Source: Lepiota brunneoincarnata
Lineage: Eukaryota; Basidiomycota; Agaricomycetes; Agaricales; Agaricaceae
Assembly: GCA_023014365.1 (NCBI GenBank)
Contig: JAEBUN010000084.1
Coordinates: 1 to 63,496, forward strand
Length of the DNA stretch: 63,496 bases
Direction of reading: 5' to 3'
Shown: piece by piece, positions 10,699-20,929 of the stretch
Layout of the letters: each line of letters begins with the position of its first letter
How positions within the stretch are numbered: the first letter of the stretch is position 1
Position numbers and translations under genes: made by a program
Notes under the pieces: model-generated
The model's input: only the letters and a program-made list of their open reading frames with translations
What the model was told of the DNA's origin: nothing
Databases searched by the model: none

Positions 10699-12059
10699 TG
10701 TAAGGGGAACTTCAGGTCACTGCTCACAACCTCAAATTTGGAAATCCAATTCCCTGCCTCTCTATGTTCGGAAACCCAATCCCCAGCTTCCCTATGCTCA
10801 GATATCCAATTCCCTGCCTTCCTGCATTTGGAAATCTCATCCCCAGCCCCCTTCAGCCTGGAATTCAGTCCTCCAGCACTCCAGTGCTCAGAGTTCCTTC
10901 CTATGCCCCTCCAATGCAGATGTGAACCCTCACTGGTGCATTGTTAGAGCCGGTGCGGGTCGGGACCGAAGCGGAGGGTCGGGGTGGTACCCTTGGTATA
11001 AGGTAACCGGGGGACAGGGCGAAGTCAGTACATAGACTTCGGGACCGAGGCGGAGTACGTCGGGCGGGGGTTTGGACTTGCGGCCTCAGCTTATGTGCTG
11101 TGCCCTCCTACTGTCCTAGTCCGTATTTCAGGAAGTCGGAGCCGAAGCGGAGCGAGGCAGAAGAGAGGAGAGGATAGGGAACAGGGAGCTGGTCCGCTGC
11201 TCGATTCGATTATCAGACTGAGGAGTACAAGCCAAGTACCTATGGTATATATACTTCTGGTCCTACGAACTATGACTTGTACTGACTATAGACGGAGCGA
11301 AGCGGAGACCCATATGGTTACAAACGGATTACAAACAAAATGGAGACCGGTATGGGTATGGAGACTGGTAACGTATCTTGACTACAGATGGGAAATGGAG
11401 ACTGGGAAATAGAGACAGCGAGGGTCAGGTGACCACGGCACGTGTGGAGGTGGTTGCGTGATCGGGGCAGTGGGTTGCGGTCGGAGTAAGTCGGGGCCGA
11501 GTCGGAGGGCAGAGGGTTGTTGTGTGGAACACACGTGGAGTCGAGAAGCCGAAGTTTAAGTGATTAGACTCTGAGTTGGCATGGATATGACACGCATGCA
11601 ACCCTGTCCCGAGCCCATTCCTGACCATACCCACTTTAGACATCCCTGACACCTCACAGCCATTTATGTAGAGTAGATTACTTAACTTGGACTTATGGCA
11701 AGTAGTATAAGTAATGTAGGTGAGCTCAGAGAAACCTTACTCAATTCTCTAAGGTTTCCCCCTGCTCAGTCGACATGACACGACAACCAGGTTGCCCTTA
11801 CATGTACTACTTAAGTACAGCAACAGTCCATGCACAGACTGGGTAACCAATCACTATGTAGACTACCAGACATAACATGTGCAAACAACATACAACAATT
11901 AGATTGTATGTGGGATCAGGCTCAGGGATGGGGGTGGCCAAAGGATGAGGCCAGGTTTGGCATTGGGCATCGGCTAGGATGGCCCAACCCAGACACTTTA
12001 CCACAAACCCCTAGACATACCTTACGTAAGGGGGGGCGAACAATGCCAGTCCCCTTACA
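10699..12059 (+). mobile_element. 3' LTR of the chromovirus
   Basis: It starts TGTAAGGGGA just after a purine tract (GAAGGGGGGG at 10685-10694, candidate polypurine tract) and ends TCCCCTTACA, so the termini are inverted repeats of ten bases. Its last 60 bases match the LTR end at 9014-9073. Apparent ORFs inside it (10738-11652) are not supported as genes. The 1361-base length is inferred from these termini. Confidence 0.65.
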
Positions 12060-12477
12060 CAAAGTTCAGTTCTGTTTTGTTCAGCACCTCCTGGGCCTGA
12101 ACCTGAACTGCTGTCTTGCAGATGTCAGCCCTCTCCACCTGACAGACAGTCGTTCATCCATGTACAGGACAACTATGTGTTCCTGGGTCATCTTCAAAGG
12201 GGTACCAACCACAGTATCTGCAATTCCCGGACCGTATTGCCATTTTCAGCCTGATCCGGAATTTGCTGCCGACCGGTGAATGTGGTCTCTCTACGGTTTT
12301 GACTGGCACATTTGAGTAGTCAATCTCGGGTAGAAACATATCTTCTATGTAATCTATAGGATACGGGTGGTGCCCGCGCCATAATATACATTGGCATGGC
12401 TAAACCATAATCTGATATTATACAGATGCGGACACAAAAAGCAAGAGTCTGGCTCTCAAGGGCCTCATGCCACATGT
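12060..12477. other. gene-free stretch between LTR and G-alpha gene
   Basis: No ORF with support is visible. The part next to 12478 should hold the 3' untranslated region and terminator of the minus-strand G-alpha gene; I see no clear polyadenylation motif. Confidence 0.5.
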
Positions 12478-14845
12478 TCAAGCCAAGTTGCAGTTGGCAA
12501 GATTCTGGCGCATTAACATATCCTTCACTAATGACAGATAATCAGTACGCGGGAAAGAACAAGATATAAGGCTCTCGGATCGCACGCACAATTGGTAAGG
12601 ATATACATAGTTGACTTCGTGTCCTAGGTGGATTGCTCAGCGTCGAATGAAACGCTTCGACCTCAAAAAGTAACATACAGTAACGGTTGTGAGGTGGCAA
12701 TAAAACACCCTATGCGATTTGGATTGCGATTTCATGATCCCCGCTAGGAAGCAAGTTAAGTTAGGGCAAATCCGAGCATAAGGGGGGGGGGGGGCTGGGA
12801 CGAGGACCGGGGTATGAAAGGATAAACCAGAACATACCGAACTTGTTCCGCAGATCTGTCAGCCACCGTCAGTCACTTGTCAAAGGTAACGAGCAATGCA
12901 TCATGCAGGCCAGCACTCCATAACAGGTACTCACAACGTGATGAGCTCTCGAAGTTATTGGGTCGATCTCCATATGAAGTGACATAGTCTGCCAATCGGA
13001 TTCCGGCCTCTAATTTCGCGCGAAAAATATCGATCTTGTTGAGGAATAGAATAATGTTAGTGTGCCTCAGGTGTTCGTTCGAAACAATTTCCTTCCAGAG
13101 CTGAACCGAGTCTTGCTGTTATAGAAGGATGATCGATAGCTAGTAAGGCAACGACTTGGAGAAAGACCAACCAGTCTGTTCAATTTTGGGTCTTCTTCGA
13201 GCATTTGATCAAAGGCACTGCGAGCGTGATCAATCATCACAAAACAAAACGTCGAACATCACCCCCTCACCTGATAGGAGCCAGGAAGATGATAGCATCC
13301 ATATGATCAAAGTAGGGGATCCATGCCGCTGGAATGATAGTTGGATTTATATCAGTCAGACACCGCTTAAGAGTCACACATCCGAAAGTTTACCTCTCTG
13401 GGGGAATGTTAGTAATGAGGCCCTAGAACGAAACGGGGACTAACCTGTGACCGCTGACCACCAACATCGTAAATGCGCCAGTCCTTGCCAAATCCCGTAT
13501 CTTGAACAAATCCTATAGCAAGGTTGGGTCGTCGAACGAGCGCTACACACCATTGCGCATCCTAAAATGATGCTCCGTTACCCCTAGGGATCCAGAGTGG
13601 GTATCTTCGATAGACCAAAATGCTGATGGACATACCCATGGTCTTGAGGCGCGCCCGAAGAATATCATCTGAAGAATTGTTAGCTAACGAAGAAAAAATA
13701 CCTGGATCCAGGAACAGTTTTCACCATCAGTTGGAAGGTATCGCAGTGCGGTCACACGTTCCAGAGAGTCGAGGAAGCTGGGGGGTGGTCATCCGTGAGT
13801 TTCGGGACATTCCGGAATCTATTTCTAACCGAAACGCACAAGCCCGCCTGTTCCTGCATCCGTAATTTCAATTTCCCCAGCAGCTGTTGAATGACAGGGT
13901 CATTCCATAGTCGAATCATGTCCTCAGAGCAAGCGTGCAAGACTCTTCCAGGATCATTCGGATTATCCCAATCCACTGCGGTCTCACTGTCAAAACTATC
14001 TCGTTCGCTCTTGACCAGCCTCCCAAAACACTCTTTCCATGTAGTGGCCGAGTTGACCGCAACCTCCTTCAGGGATAGCCTGTGGCTGTTCGGGGAGCCT
14101 ACGCATCTAGAGCTGACAGGCGAGAGTTGACGGATCAAGGTATTTTCTATCTCCAGGAGGGGCAACAGACGCTGTTTGATTTTCAGCTGTTCCGTTGTTA
14201 TTTTTGGGATGTCTTTAGGGGAATGTAATCCTTCTGCATCTTTGGCTGCGCTTCGTTGGGCTTGAGTCATGGCTTCCATGATGAAGTGGAATGATTGTAC
14301 GACGTTGAGCTGTATTATTGCCCTCCATTGTGCCCTTTCTCTACGAAACGCCTGAAGAGTAGGCTTTTAGCGGCCGCAGGTAGTCAGATCAAAATTGGTG
14401 ACCTTAGGCTCATACATAAGCTGGAAGTCTAAAAGTTTGATGATGACTACAGGGACAATATTGAATTCGGTAATTGAGACTCACTCTTGAGTGTCGTCGA
14501 CTTCCCTGTGGCAAGACGTAAAGCATCAACTTCCGGAGCGCCTCTCCTTCGTAAGTATTTAACCCACCAGATTCACTCTGACCTATCACCAAAAACCCTC
14601 ATTCGAACGTCCATTCCAGGAACCCGAACATTCGTCGACTCACCAAGAAGTAGGATCTTCACCGGCTTTTCTGCCCTCCTCTCCCTATCTAATTCCTCGT
14701 CAATCGCATCAGACACATACTTGGCTTCTTTCTCCCGCTCCAGTCTCTTCTGACACTCTTCGGCCGTCTCAAATGGCGGAGGTGCGAGTACCTCGGCAAG
14801 CGGGTCCTTGGACAGGTCGACGTTCACCACTGTCTTCACTGGCAT
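12478..14845 (-). CDS. heterotrimeric G-protein alpha subunit, divergent basidiomycete type, 17 exons
   Basis: A GTP-binding signal transducer at the plasma membrane. Exons: 14644-14845, 14568-14582, 14485-14505, 14403-14428, 13840-14351, 13725-13777, 13636-13668, 13551-13583, 13512-13445, 13397-13394, 13328-13271, 13217-13172, 13115-12935, 12855-12838, 12743-12679, 12623-12590, 12527-12478. They total 1419 bases (472 aa) with no stop. Visible motifs: P-loop LLLGQSESGKSTTLKNFQ, switch I DDDILRARLKTMG with its Arg, switch II DVGGQRSQR with its Gln, G4 NKID, and G5-like TVTDTK in place of TCATDTK. The start MPVK lacks the Gly2 myristoylation signal of classical G-alpha, and the C-terminus NLANCNLA lacks the usual penultimate Cys arrangement. 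Exons 2, 3, 4 and 10 are only 15, 21, 26 and 4 bases; all joins keep the frame. The donor after exon 4 is GTCACC, a weak one. Confidence 0.93.
13394..13397 (-). other. 4-base micro-exon AGAG of the G-alpha gene
   Basis: It is flanked by CCCCAG and GTAAAC, with introns of 47 and 65 bases. Together the upstream exon (ending CAG), these four bases and the downstream exon (starting CGGCATGG) give Gln-Arg-Ala-Ala-Trp, completing the conserved switch II DVGGQRSQR. Skipping the four bases shifts the frame. Confidence 0.8.
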
Positions 14846-16544
14846 ACCACTCCCCTACCGATGATGATGATAAACACTGGTCAAAAGGGTGCCAAGCAAC
14901 GGACAGAGAAGGGACAAAGAAGCGAAGGAGAAGAAGAAGAAAGTCAAACAGCTCCCAAGATGCTGGAGAGAGATATATGTAGTGGTACACAAGGGAGCCC
15001 ACGTCACTTTTATTCCCATAGGGTATCTGATCACCAGGGGGTGACGACTTATGAGGAAAAAGAAGCTCATGTTGTGGAAGCGGTTTTATATATATAAAAA
15101 GTTACCGGGATGCTGTAGCGGTTGAAAAGAGAGGGAGAGACAATTCCTCAGCCGCATTGGAGGCAAACAATGAAGGATAAGCATCTCCCCGGCGGTCAAA
15201 CATTGGGAGTGGCGTCCTGTTCCCGGCCCCAGGTCAGAAGCACACACACACAACACACTTCGCGCGTGACCGAGCGTATCCAAGTTCACGTCTCCTACCT
15301 GCCACCGCGGCAGAACTTGATTTTTCATCAGGATAGTTTCCTGTATGAGAAAATTCTCCAAGATGGGGTCTATCTTTGTTGGCTCCAGTGAATTGGATTC
15401 ATAGGGGGGAGGGCGCTTCGTAAGCGGCTCCCACAGGAGTCTGCATCCGCGTAACAGTATCGAACACCTGCACCGGTACCCAAACGAGCCTCGTTTCCGA
15501 AAATGCTGCGCTGATGATATAGGTGTCAATATCACCGCATCGATTTGATTGGATGTAGTATATCAAGAACCACAAGGTGCTGCGGACATCTTATTAAACA
15601 TTCAGTCCAGGCTATAACAACCATATGAAATCTTGCTCATTCTTAAGACGCATGGAAATAATCGCAATTTCCCGCATCTAGCGCCCTGCTATCTGCGGCT
15701 TATCACCAATGACGATGACGGCCTTTGATACCGTTCCCTGGTACTGATGGATCGTACTTCCCATGGGGGTTCCCCTGATGCCGAACGATGCCCATTTGAA
15801 GCGACGACCTTCTATCCTTTAGCATCCAACATAGACCTAATTGGCAGTAAGTAAGAGAGACCGTTCGTTCCCAGATGGGTCCTCAGTTGGATAATGTTCT
15901 GCAGGCGGGAGGGGGGGGGGAATATTTATTTAGCCGAAGAATAAGGGGTAACTGCCTAAACCAGGAGTCACAGTCCTTAGTCCACAAGGAAGACCATATC
16001 CGTAAAGCGAGCAATCAGGTTTCGCAACAATAACTGACTCCTCCTATCTTTTTACCGCGGAGACCACACATAAAACATACCAATATGATGAAAAAAAGAA
16101 GGATACCCCTAGCGCAACCACCAGGGGGTGAATGTTCCCATGTTGTTGTCAAGCATGGTTTTTAAGAATATCTCCGAAGTTAAAAAGACACGAAAAAGAG
16201 GGACCCTGCAGGAATGTCTACACGGCCACAATCCAGAATAGCCTAGAACAGGGTCAAACTGAGGGTGATGATCTACAGGATGGGGGGGGGGGGGAACCCT
16301 GCAGGCAAGGAGTCGGACAGAAAACCCGCCTTGGAGTACATAGATACATAGAGAACAATGAGATAAGTCACCTCTTTTTACATCAGAAAGTCGAAAGACT
16401 GGCAATCGACACCCGTGCCAAATAAAATGTCCCTGGATCACCCCAGCTATTTGGCTCTTATTACTTTGCGTCCCTGCCAGTTTCCCTATCGCAGGGAGGG
16501 GGAGGGGAACACGGGCGTTTATTTGACTCCACCCCACGTCCAGT

Positions 16545-16582
<38 letters not shown>

Positions 16583-17031
16583 ACATTAATGAAAAATGTA
16601 TTCTCTCCGAGAACACCGTTGCTTCGACAGAGAACCTGATGTATCATATCGCTTCCAACATTGGTTTCAAATTATGCGTTATTTTATTCAGTGGGGATGC
16701 GGTCGGCATGACATCCGAAGAGAGAACAATATCCAGAGATGTTGCGCTACTACTGAAACCAAAATAAATAACTAAAAACACATGTGTTCAACCGCTGGTC
16801 GTGAGTTCGCAACGAGGGCGTCCGACGTCTGACACCAACCTTTGCCCCGGCCCCCGACCCGACATTTATTTTCCCACTTCCGTTAAGCATTTATAAATAG
16901 AGCTCGCAAAAAGAGAAACAGACATAGCAACGGACAACAAGAAACTTGAGGGGTGTGGGGGGGGGGGGGGGGTCCAACGTGCTTACGCACTTGTGAGGAT
17001 CTTTTGGTGCTGCTTTTCTGTTACGTATGTA
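14846..17031. other. gene-free stretch with G tracts and CT microsatellite
   Basis: The part next to 14846 is the promoter side of the G-alpha gene, with a TATATATA tract near 15088. ORFs here (such as 15086-15535 on the minus strand) show no domain and no splice support. G runs of 10-16 bases lie at 15911, 16282 and 16957, and a (CT)n tract at 16547-16581. I see no gene. Confidence 0.5.
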
Positions 17032-18276
17032 CAGTAGGGTAGCAAAAGTTTTGCGAAAATTTGTCACATGACCTCATTTAACAACAAACGAAAAAAATTC
17101 CTATTAATCAACAACTATATCTTACATGCCAAAAATAGCTGGAAAGAAGAATACTGTCTCTGAACTATGCTCCCTGATATGTACAAAGCATCAGGGGTGT
17201 ATTCCTGCTTGTGAAATTACTGATTTCTTCAGAGTCAACATTTCCACCATCTAGTGGGTTATCCATAGGCACAAGGAGCAGGATCATTATGAGGATGCTC
17301 CTAGGTCTGGGAGACCTTCCTTATTGAATGACAGGGCAATGTAACACATCAAAATTGTGCTGGAGAGAAAGAGACCCCAAACTCCCTACAAGATCACCCA
17401 CTCAAGAAACACTTCCTTTGACTCCCCTGCTCATCCCCACACTATCTGGTGTACTATTAGGTATCAATTGGGTCTTAGTAAATACATTGCTGCAAAGAAA
17501 CTATTTCTTAAGCCCTCCCATGTCAAAGCCAGGATGGTATGGGCAAGGGAACATTGGAGGTGGATAGAGGAGGACTGGAAACATGTAGTCTAGACAGATG
17601 AGGCTTCTGTGGAGATTGGATTAGGTTCAAAGATGGTTTGGGTATGGAGGAGACCTGGTGAGAGGTACACAGAAAGGTGTTTAACCCCTACTTTCAAGTC
17701 TGGAAGACAGAGTCTTATAATATGGGGGTATATAGCACACAGAAAACTCATTCCACTGGTTTATATACCCAAGGATACAAGGACTGATGCAGATTATGTT
17801 AGCCTAGTCCTTAGTGGACCATTGTAGGATTTTTTTGGGAATTTATTGGAGGAGAGGGGGTAGGTAGCAGTGATGGAAGATAGAGCTCTAATTTACCATG
17901 CAAAGGTCACCCAACAATTCTGCAATTCTCATCTCCCCAATCAACTTCCACATCCAGTTCAGTCACCAGATGTTGGTCCATTGAATATGTATGGAAATAC
18001 ATCAAAGTCAGAATAAATGACTGACCAGAAATCCCCAAAAACCTTGACAAACTTTGGGAGGCAATTCAGGAGGATTGGACAATGATTGATTTAAATTATA
18101 TTAATGACCTGGTCAAGAGCATGCCCAATCATGCTCAAGCAGTCTATGAGGCCAAGGGCCACCATTCAAAATATTATCATAATTTTAGATGCAGTTGTGG
18201 TAGTGTAGTGAATATTTTTAATGATTAATGCATTGTTTGTCTTTGTTGTTTTCGCAAAACTTTTGTTACCCTACTG
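17032..18276 (+). mobile_element. Tc1/mariner-family DNA transposon, inactive
   Basis: Terminal inverted repeats of 28 bases begin CAGTAGGGTA at 17032 and are mirrored by TACCCTACTG at the right end (18276), with one mismatch. Both ends are flanked by TA (17030-17031 and 18277-18278), the target duplication of this superfamily. The 1245-base length is normal for Tc1-like elements. CpG survives almost only in the terminal repeats; the interior is strongly depleted. Confidence 0.93.
17126..18060 (+). pseudogene. Tc1-like transposase, degenerate
   Basis: The frame opens with MPKIAGKKNTVSELC and an N-terminal helix-turn-helix region. It continues with RSGRPSLL (the linker common to Tc1 transposases) and a second domain (QTPYKITHSRNTS). 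The catalytic domain shows TDEASVEIG, with the first Asp preceded by a TAG where Trp is expected (17591-17593), then KMVWVWRRPGERY and LIIWGYIA. The second Asp region reads VMEDRALIYHAKVT after further stops. The third acidic residue lies in PLEYVWKYIKVRI after a frame change near 17980. Stops at several Trp/Gln positions fit C-to-T decay on either strand. It is not functional. Confidence 0.88.
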
Positions 18277-18278
18277 TA

Positions 18279-20230
18279 CATGGGAGCTCATCAAAAGGCA
18301 GAGAGAGCCCCCGCTACCTTCCGTTGCCACTTCTTTTTTTTTTGACACGTAGAAGAAGAACCCCTTTGTCCCCCGTGTGGGTGTGTCAAACGTCGATGCA
18401 ATTCCTTCCCAATTTCATCCCCTAACCCGCAAAGTCCGACTCTTAACAGCCCGTGGACTCTTAATTATCCCGGGTCAAGGTACTGCGGCTTTCTTTGTTC
18501 CAGACATGGAAGCCCCCTCAAAGGAAGATAATTGTGACCGGCTCAAGCTATCTCGCTGTAAAGCAGAGCCCGATCCCATCAGAATCCCTTCTCGCTCTGT
18601 TTTTATACCTGTCTACAATTCGCTGGAACACTTGATTGCCCAGGGTGGCTTGATGGGAGAAGATGATGAATGCTGTGCTGGTGAGCCATACGCATTTGCA
18701 ACTCCAACAAAAATGAACCCGGTAGGCCGGGACCCGCTTACCTCTCGGTTTGGGGGCGTACGGAAATGAAGGAAGCTTCTGTCCGTTAGCATAAGGGGTT
18801 ATGCGTGGTGGTGTCGAAATGAGGAGAGGGGGTGGGGTTGATGGGGAGGGAAACGGCGTGGGATAAATCACAAGGGCAGCGGGAGCGCCCAAAGGTCGAC
18901 CCTATGGGGATTTAGAGATCTACCTTCCCCCTCCACCTCAACCCCACTATACATTCGGGCGCTATTTTTCACATGTGGCCACTCGATCACCCTCGCTTGG
19001 TGGGTGGTGATAAACTCAAAAGGAGACCTCTCAGTTACACACACAACACGAGATCCGAAGACGAAGACTCGCAAGTCTATCTGATTATAGCCTCGGCGGC
19101 AGCCTCACTCCTTCCTTCCGCATGGTTCGGGCTATTAAGGGCCCTTCCAATGTTCTTATCCAATGGCACATAGCCAACAACAACAACAATCCGTCCCCCG
19201 TATCACGATAGCACACAAACAAAAAAAGCGGGTTGTTTGTTCATTTGATGAATTCCTTGCTAATGATTAATGACCCCTATGGCAGTGCCATAAAACTATT
19301 TTTAATTTTCTGAGTTTGTACTTTCACACTCGCAACATTCCGAAAGGGCGGTGGTTCCGACAATACCCCAACTCACTGCCACAATGAAAACCGCGCCCCC
19401 TCTACCAACAAAAGTGTCTGTGTCTGTGCTCAGGTGCCAATGGCTATGTATGTTGATTGTCAGGATAACCATTGATGGTCCTTTCCCTTCCCGGCGAGTA
19501 GTTTGTATTCGGATGCTTACAGCCCAACCCACCTCCAGCGCCCGTTGTGCCATTTCAGACAGCTGATGACTGGCGGCTGACAGGGGGGGGGGATGAACTC
19601 GGGATATGATTCAACTACTAGGTAACGAGGATACCCATCACACGTATTTTCTCCAGAACCCTCGGAACCATGAATGATGACTGGTGTAGTGCAATGTTGT
19701 AGCATGAGCGCCCGGCATATTTTAGTCAGCTAAATCAATCGTGAGAGTAATTGAACAAGTGTCAAGAAACTTCTCCGAACTGCTGCTGTTGGCTATCGAG
19801 TGTGTCCATATAGAGCATGGTCCGAGTCCGTATACGTCGCAACCAAAAAAAAAAAAAAACCTTGAGTCAAGGGGGCACTTCTCGCCGCGAAGTAGGTTAA
19901 CACGACTAGCTGTCAATACAACAAACCTGGGGAGACGAAACGTGTAGTTGAAGATCATGATCAGCGCACTAAGGCTGGGGGAGCGGTTTGGTGGTGTGCG
20001 GGGAGGGGGTTTAACACTGATCGTTGGGCGTTGAACGCGGACCGCTCATGTTGCGGGGGGGGAAGGGGTATGATCCATCCCATCCCATCTACCCGTCAAC
20101 TTTGGCGTCTACGGTTCCTTGACCTTAAAGGAACGGTCAATATGCGAGGCTAGGATCACCTCCAGGGCATTGACGGCGTGCTATGTCCTTGCAGTAATGA
20201 TATTCCTACGAGAACGGCGGAAACCGGCGC
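18279..20230. other. gene-free stretch right of the transposon
   Basis: A 130-codon ORF (18377-18769, plus) and a few shorter ones show no recognisable domain, no splice context and no duplicate in the window. I do not call a gene. Short G runs occur near 19583 and 20055. Confidence 0.45.
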
Positions 20231-20929
20231 TTGTGGTTTCCGCAACCAAGGCGTGAGAAACCCTTAAATGGTAGTTTAGTACCCCGTCCACAGCCCCCAG
20301 CAGCGGTCACCGCCCCCTGCACTGACTTTGCTTGGTTGAGTACCGACAACTCTCCGTGCCCCAGCACATGCTTGGCCAAATACTCGCTGCATGGCGATGC
20401 GACGATAACTGGTCTGCGAAGGCTCTGGTATGTACGTCGAGCCCTATTCTTGACTCTCGCGCGCGTCATTAGTAACTACCCCGGGCTTATGTATCACACT
20501 GACAAAGTGAGCATCGCTACCCAGTTATATGCTTTCGGCGGCGATAAGGCACACATCCGGGTGTGTGGTTCTGCAAACCCGTTAAAAGTCTATCCTCTGT
20601 TTGTACTAGCAACTGTGGAATCGAAGGCTGTCAATGATCACCCGCATTGGAGAGGAAGAACTGTTGTTGGTCAGAAGTGCCTGGGGCTTTGGTCAATCTA
20701 TTTTCGACAACTGATCAAAGACTTCGCGGAGCTTCTCCACTTGCGGGAGTCTGAAGAGAAGCAAAGAAGCAGAAGTGCTCGTCGGAATTTACTCTATCCA
20801 CCGACGTCACTAGACGCCCATATACGAATACAACGGTCACCAATCAAAGACAGCAAGCAATTGTTCTTGCATTATCTTTGCAAGTCCTGGGGGGGGGAGG
20901 GAGATTCGCTTATGCCGAGGCCCAAGTAA
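20231..20929 (+). CDS. hypothetical ORF, 232 codons, weak support
   Basis: The longest unexplained ORF in this intergenic region starts MWFPQPRREKPLNGS. No known motif, signal peptide or membrane segment is visible. Its composition is unremarkable, with a basic patch (KQRSRSARRN) near residue 190. An ORF of this length is somewhat unlikely by chance in 63 kb, but there is no paralogue or intron pattern to support it. It may equally be random or part of a decayed gene. Confidence 0.2.
   Translation: MWFPQPRREKPLNGSLVPRPQPPAAVTAPCTDFAWLSTDNSPCPSTCLAKYSLHGDATITGLRRLWYVRRALFLTLARVISNYPGLMYHTDKVSIATQLYAFGGDKAHIRVCGSANPLKVYPLFVLATVESKAVNDHPHWRGRTVVGQKCLGLWSIYFRQLIKDFAELLHLRESEEKQRSRSARRNLLYPPTSLDAHIRIQRSPIKDSKQLFLHYLCKSWGGEGDSLMPRPK

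Larger units (their letters stand above)
9000..12059 (+). mobile_element. chromodomain Ty3/gypsy element, internally deleted and decayed
   Basis: The structure is an LTR 3' end (about 9000-9073), then directly the 3' part of pol (from about 9079), then a complete-looking 3' LTR (10699-12059). The two LTR ends match over CCTAGAC.TACCTT.CGTAAGGGGG and the terminal GCCAGTCCCCTTACA. Everything between the primer site and RNase H is missing, so an internal deletion of gag, protease and RT is likely. CpG is nearly absent between about 9560 and 10190, with CA/TG in its place, which points to methylation-linked decay or a RIP-like process. The element lies immediately right of the first gypsy element and may truncate it. 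Confidence 0.8.

Noticed and set aside
10738..11652. ORFs with Pro/Ser-rich repeats between pol and the LTR end
   Set aside because: They lie within the LTR defined by matching ends and show no domain.
9003..12059. The repeated CCTAGAC...CCCCTTACA segments as a miniature inverted-repeat transposon
   Set aside because: Their positions, before pol and at the end of the element, and the terminal TGTAAGGGG at 10699 fit LTR ends better.
15086..15535. 149-codon minus-strand ORF upstream of the G-alpha gene
   Set aside because: No domain, no splice support and low-complexity stretches; likely chance.
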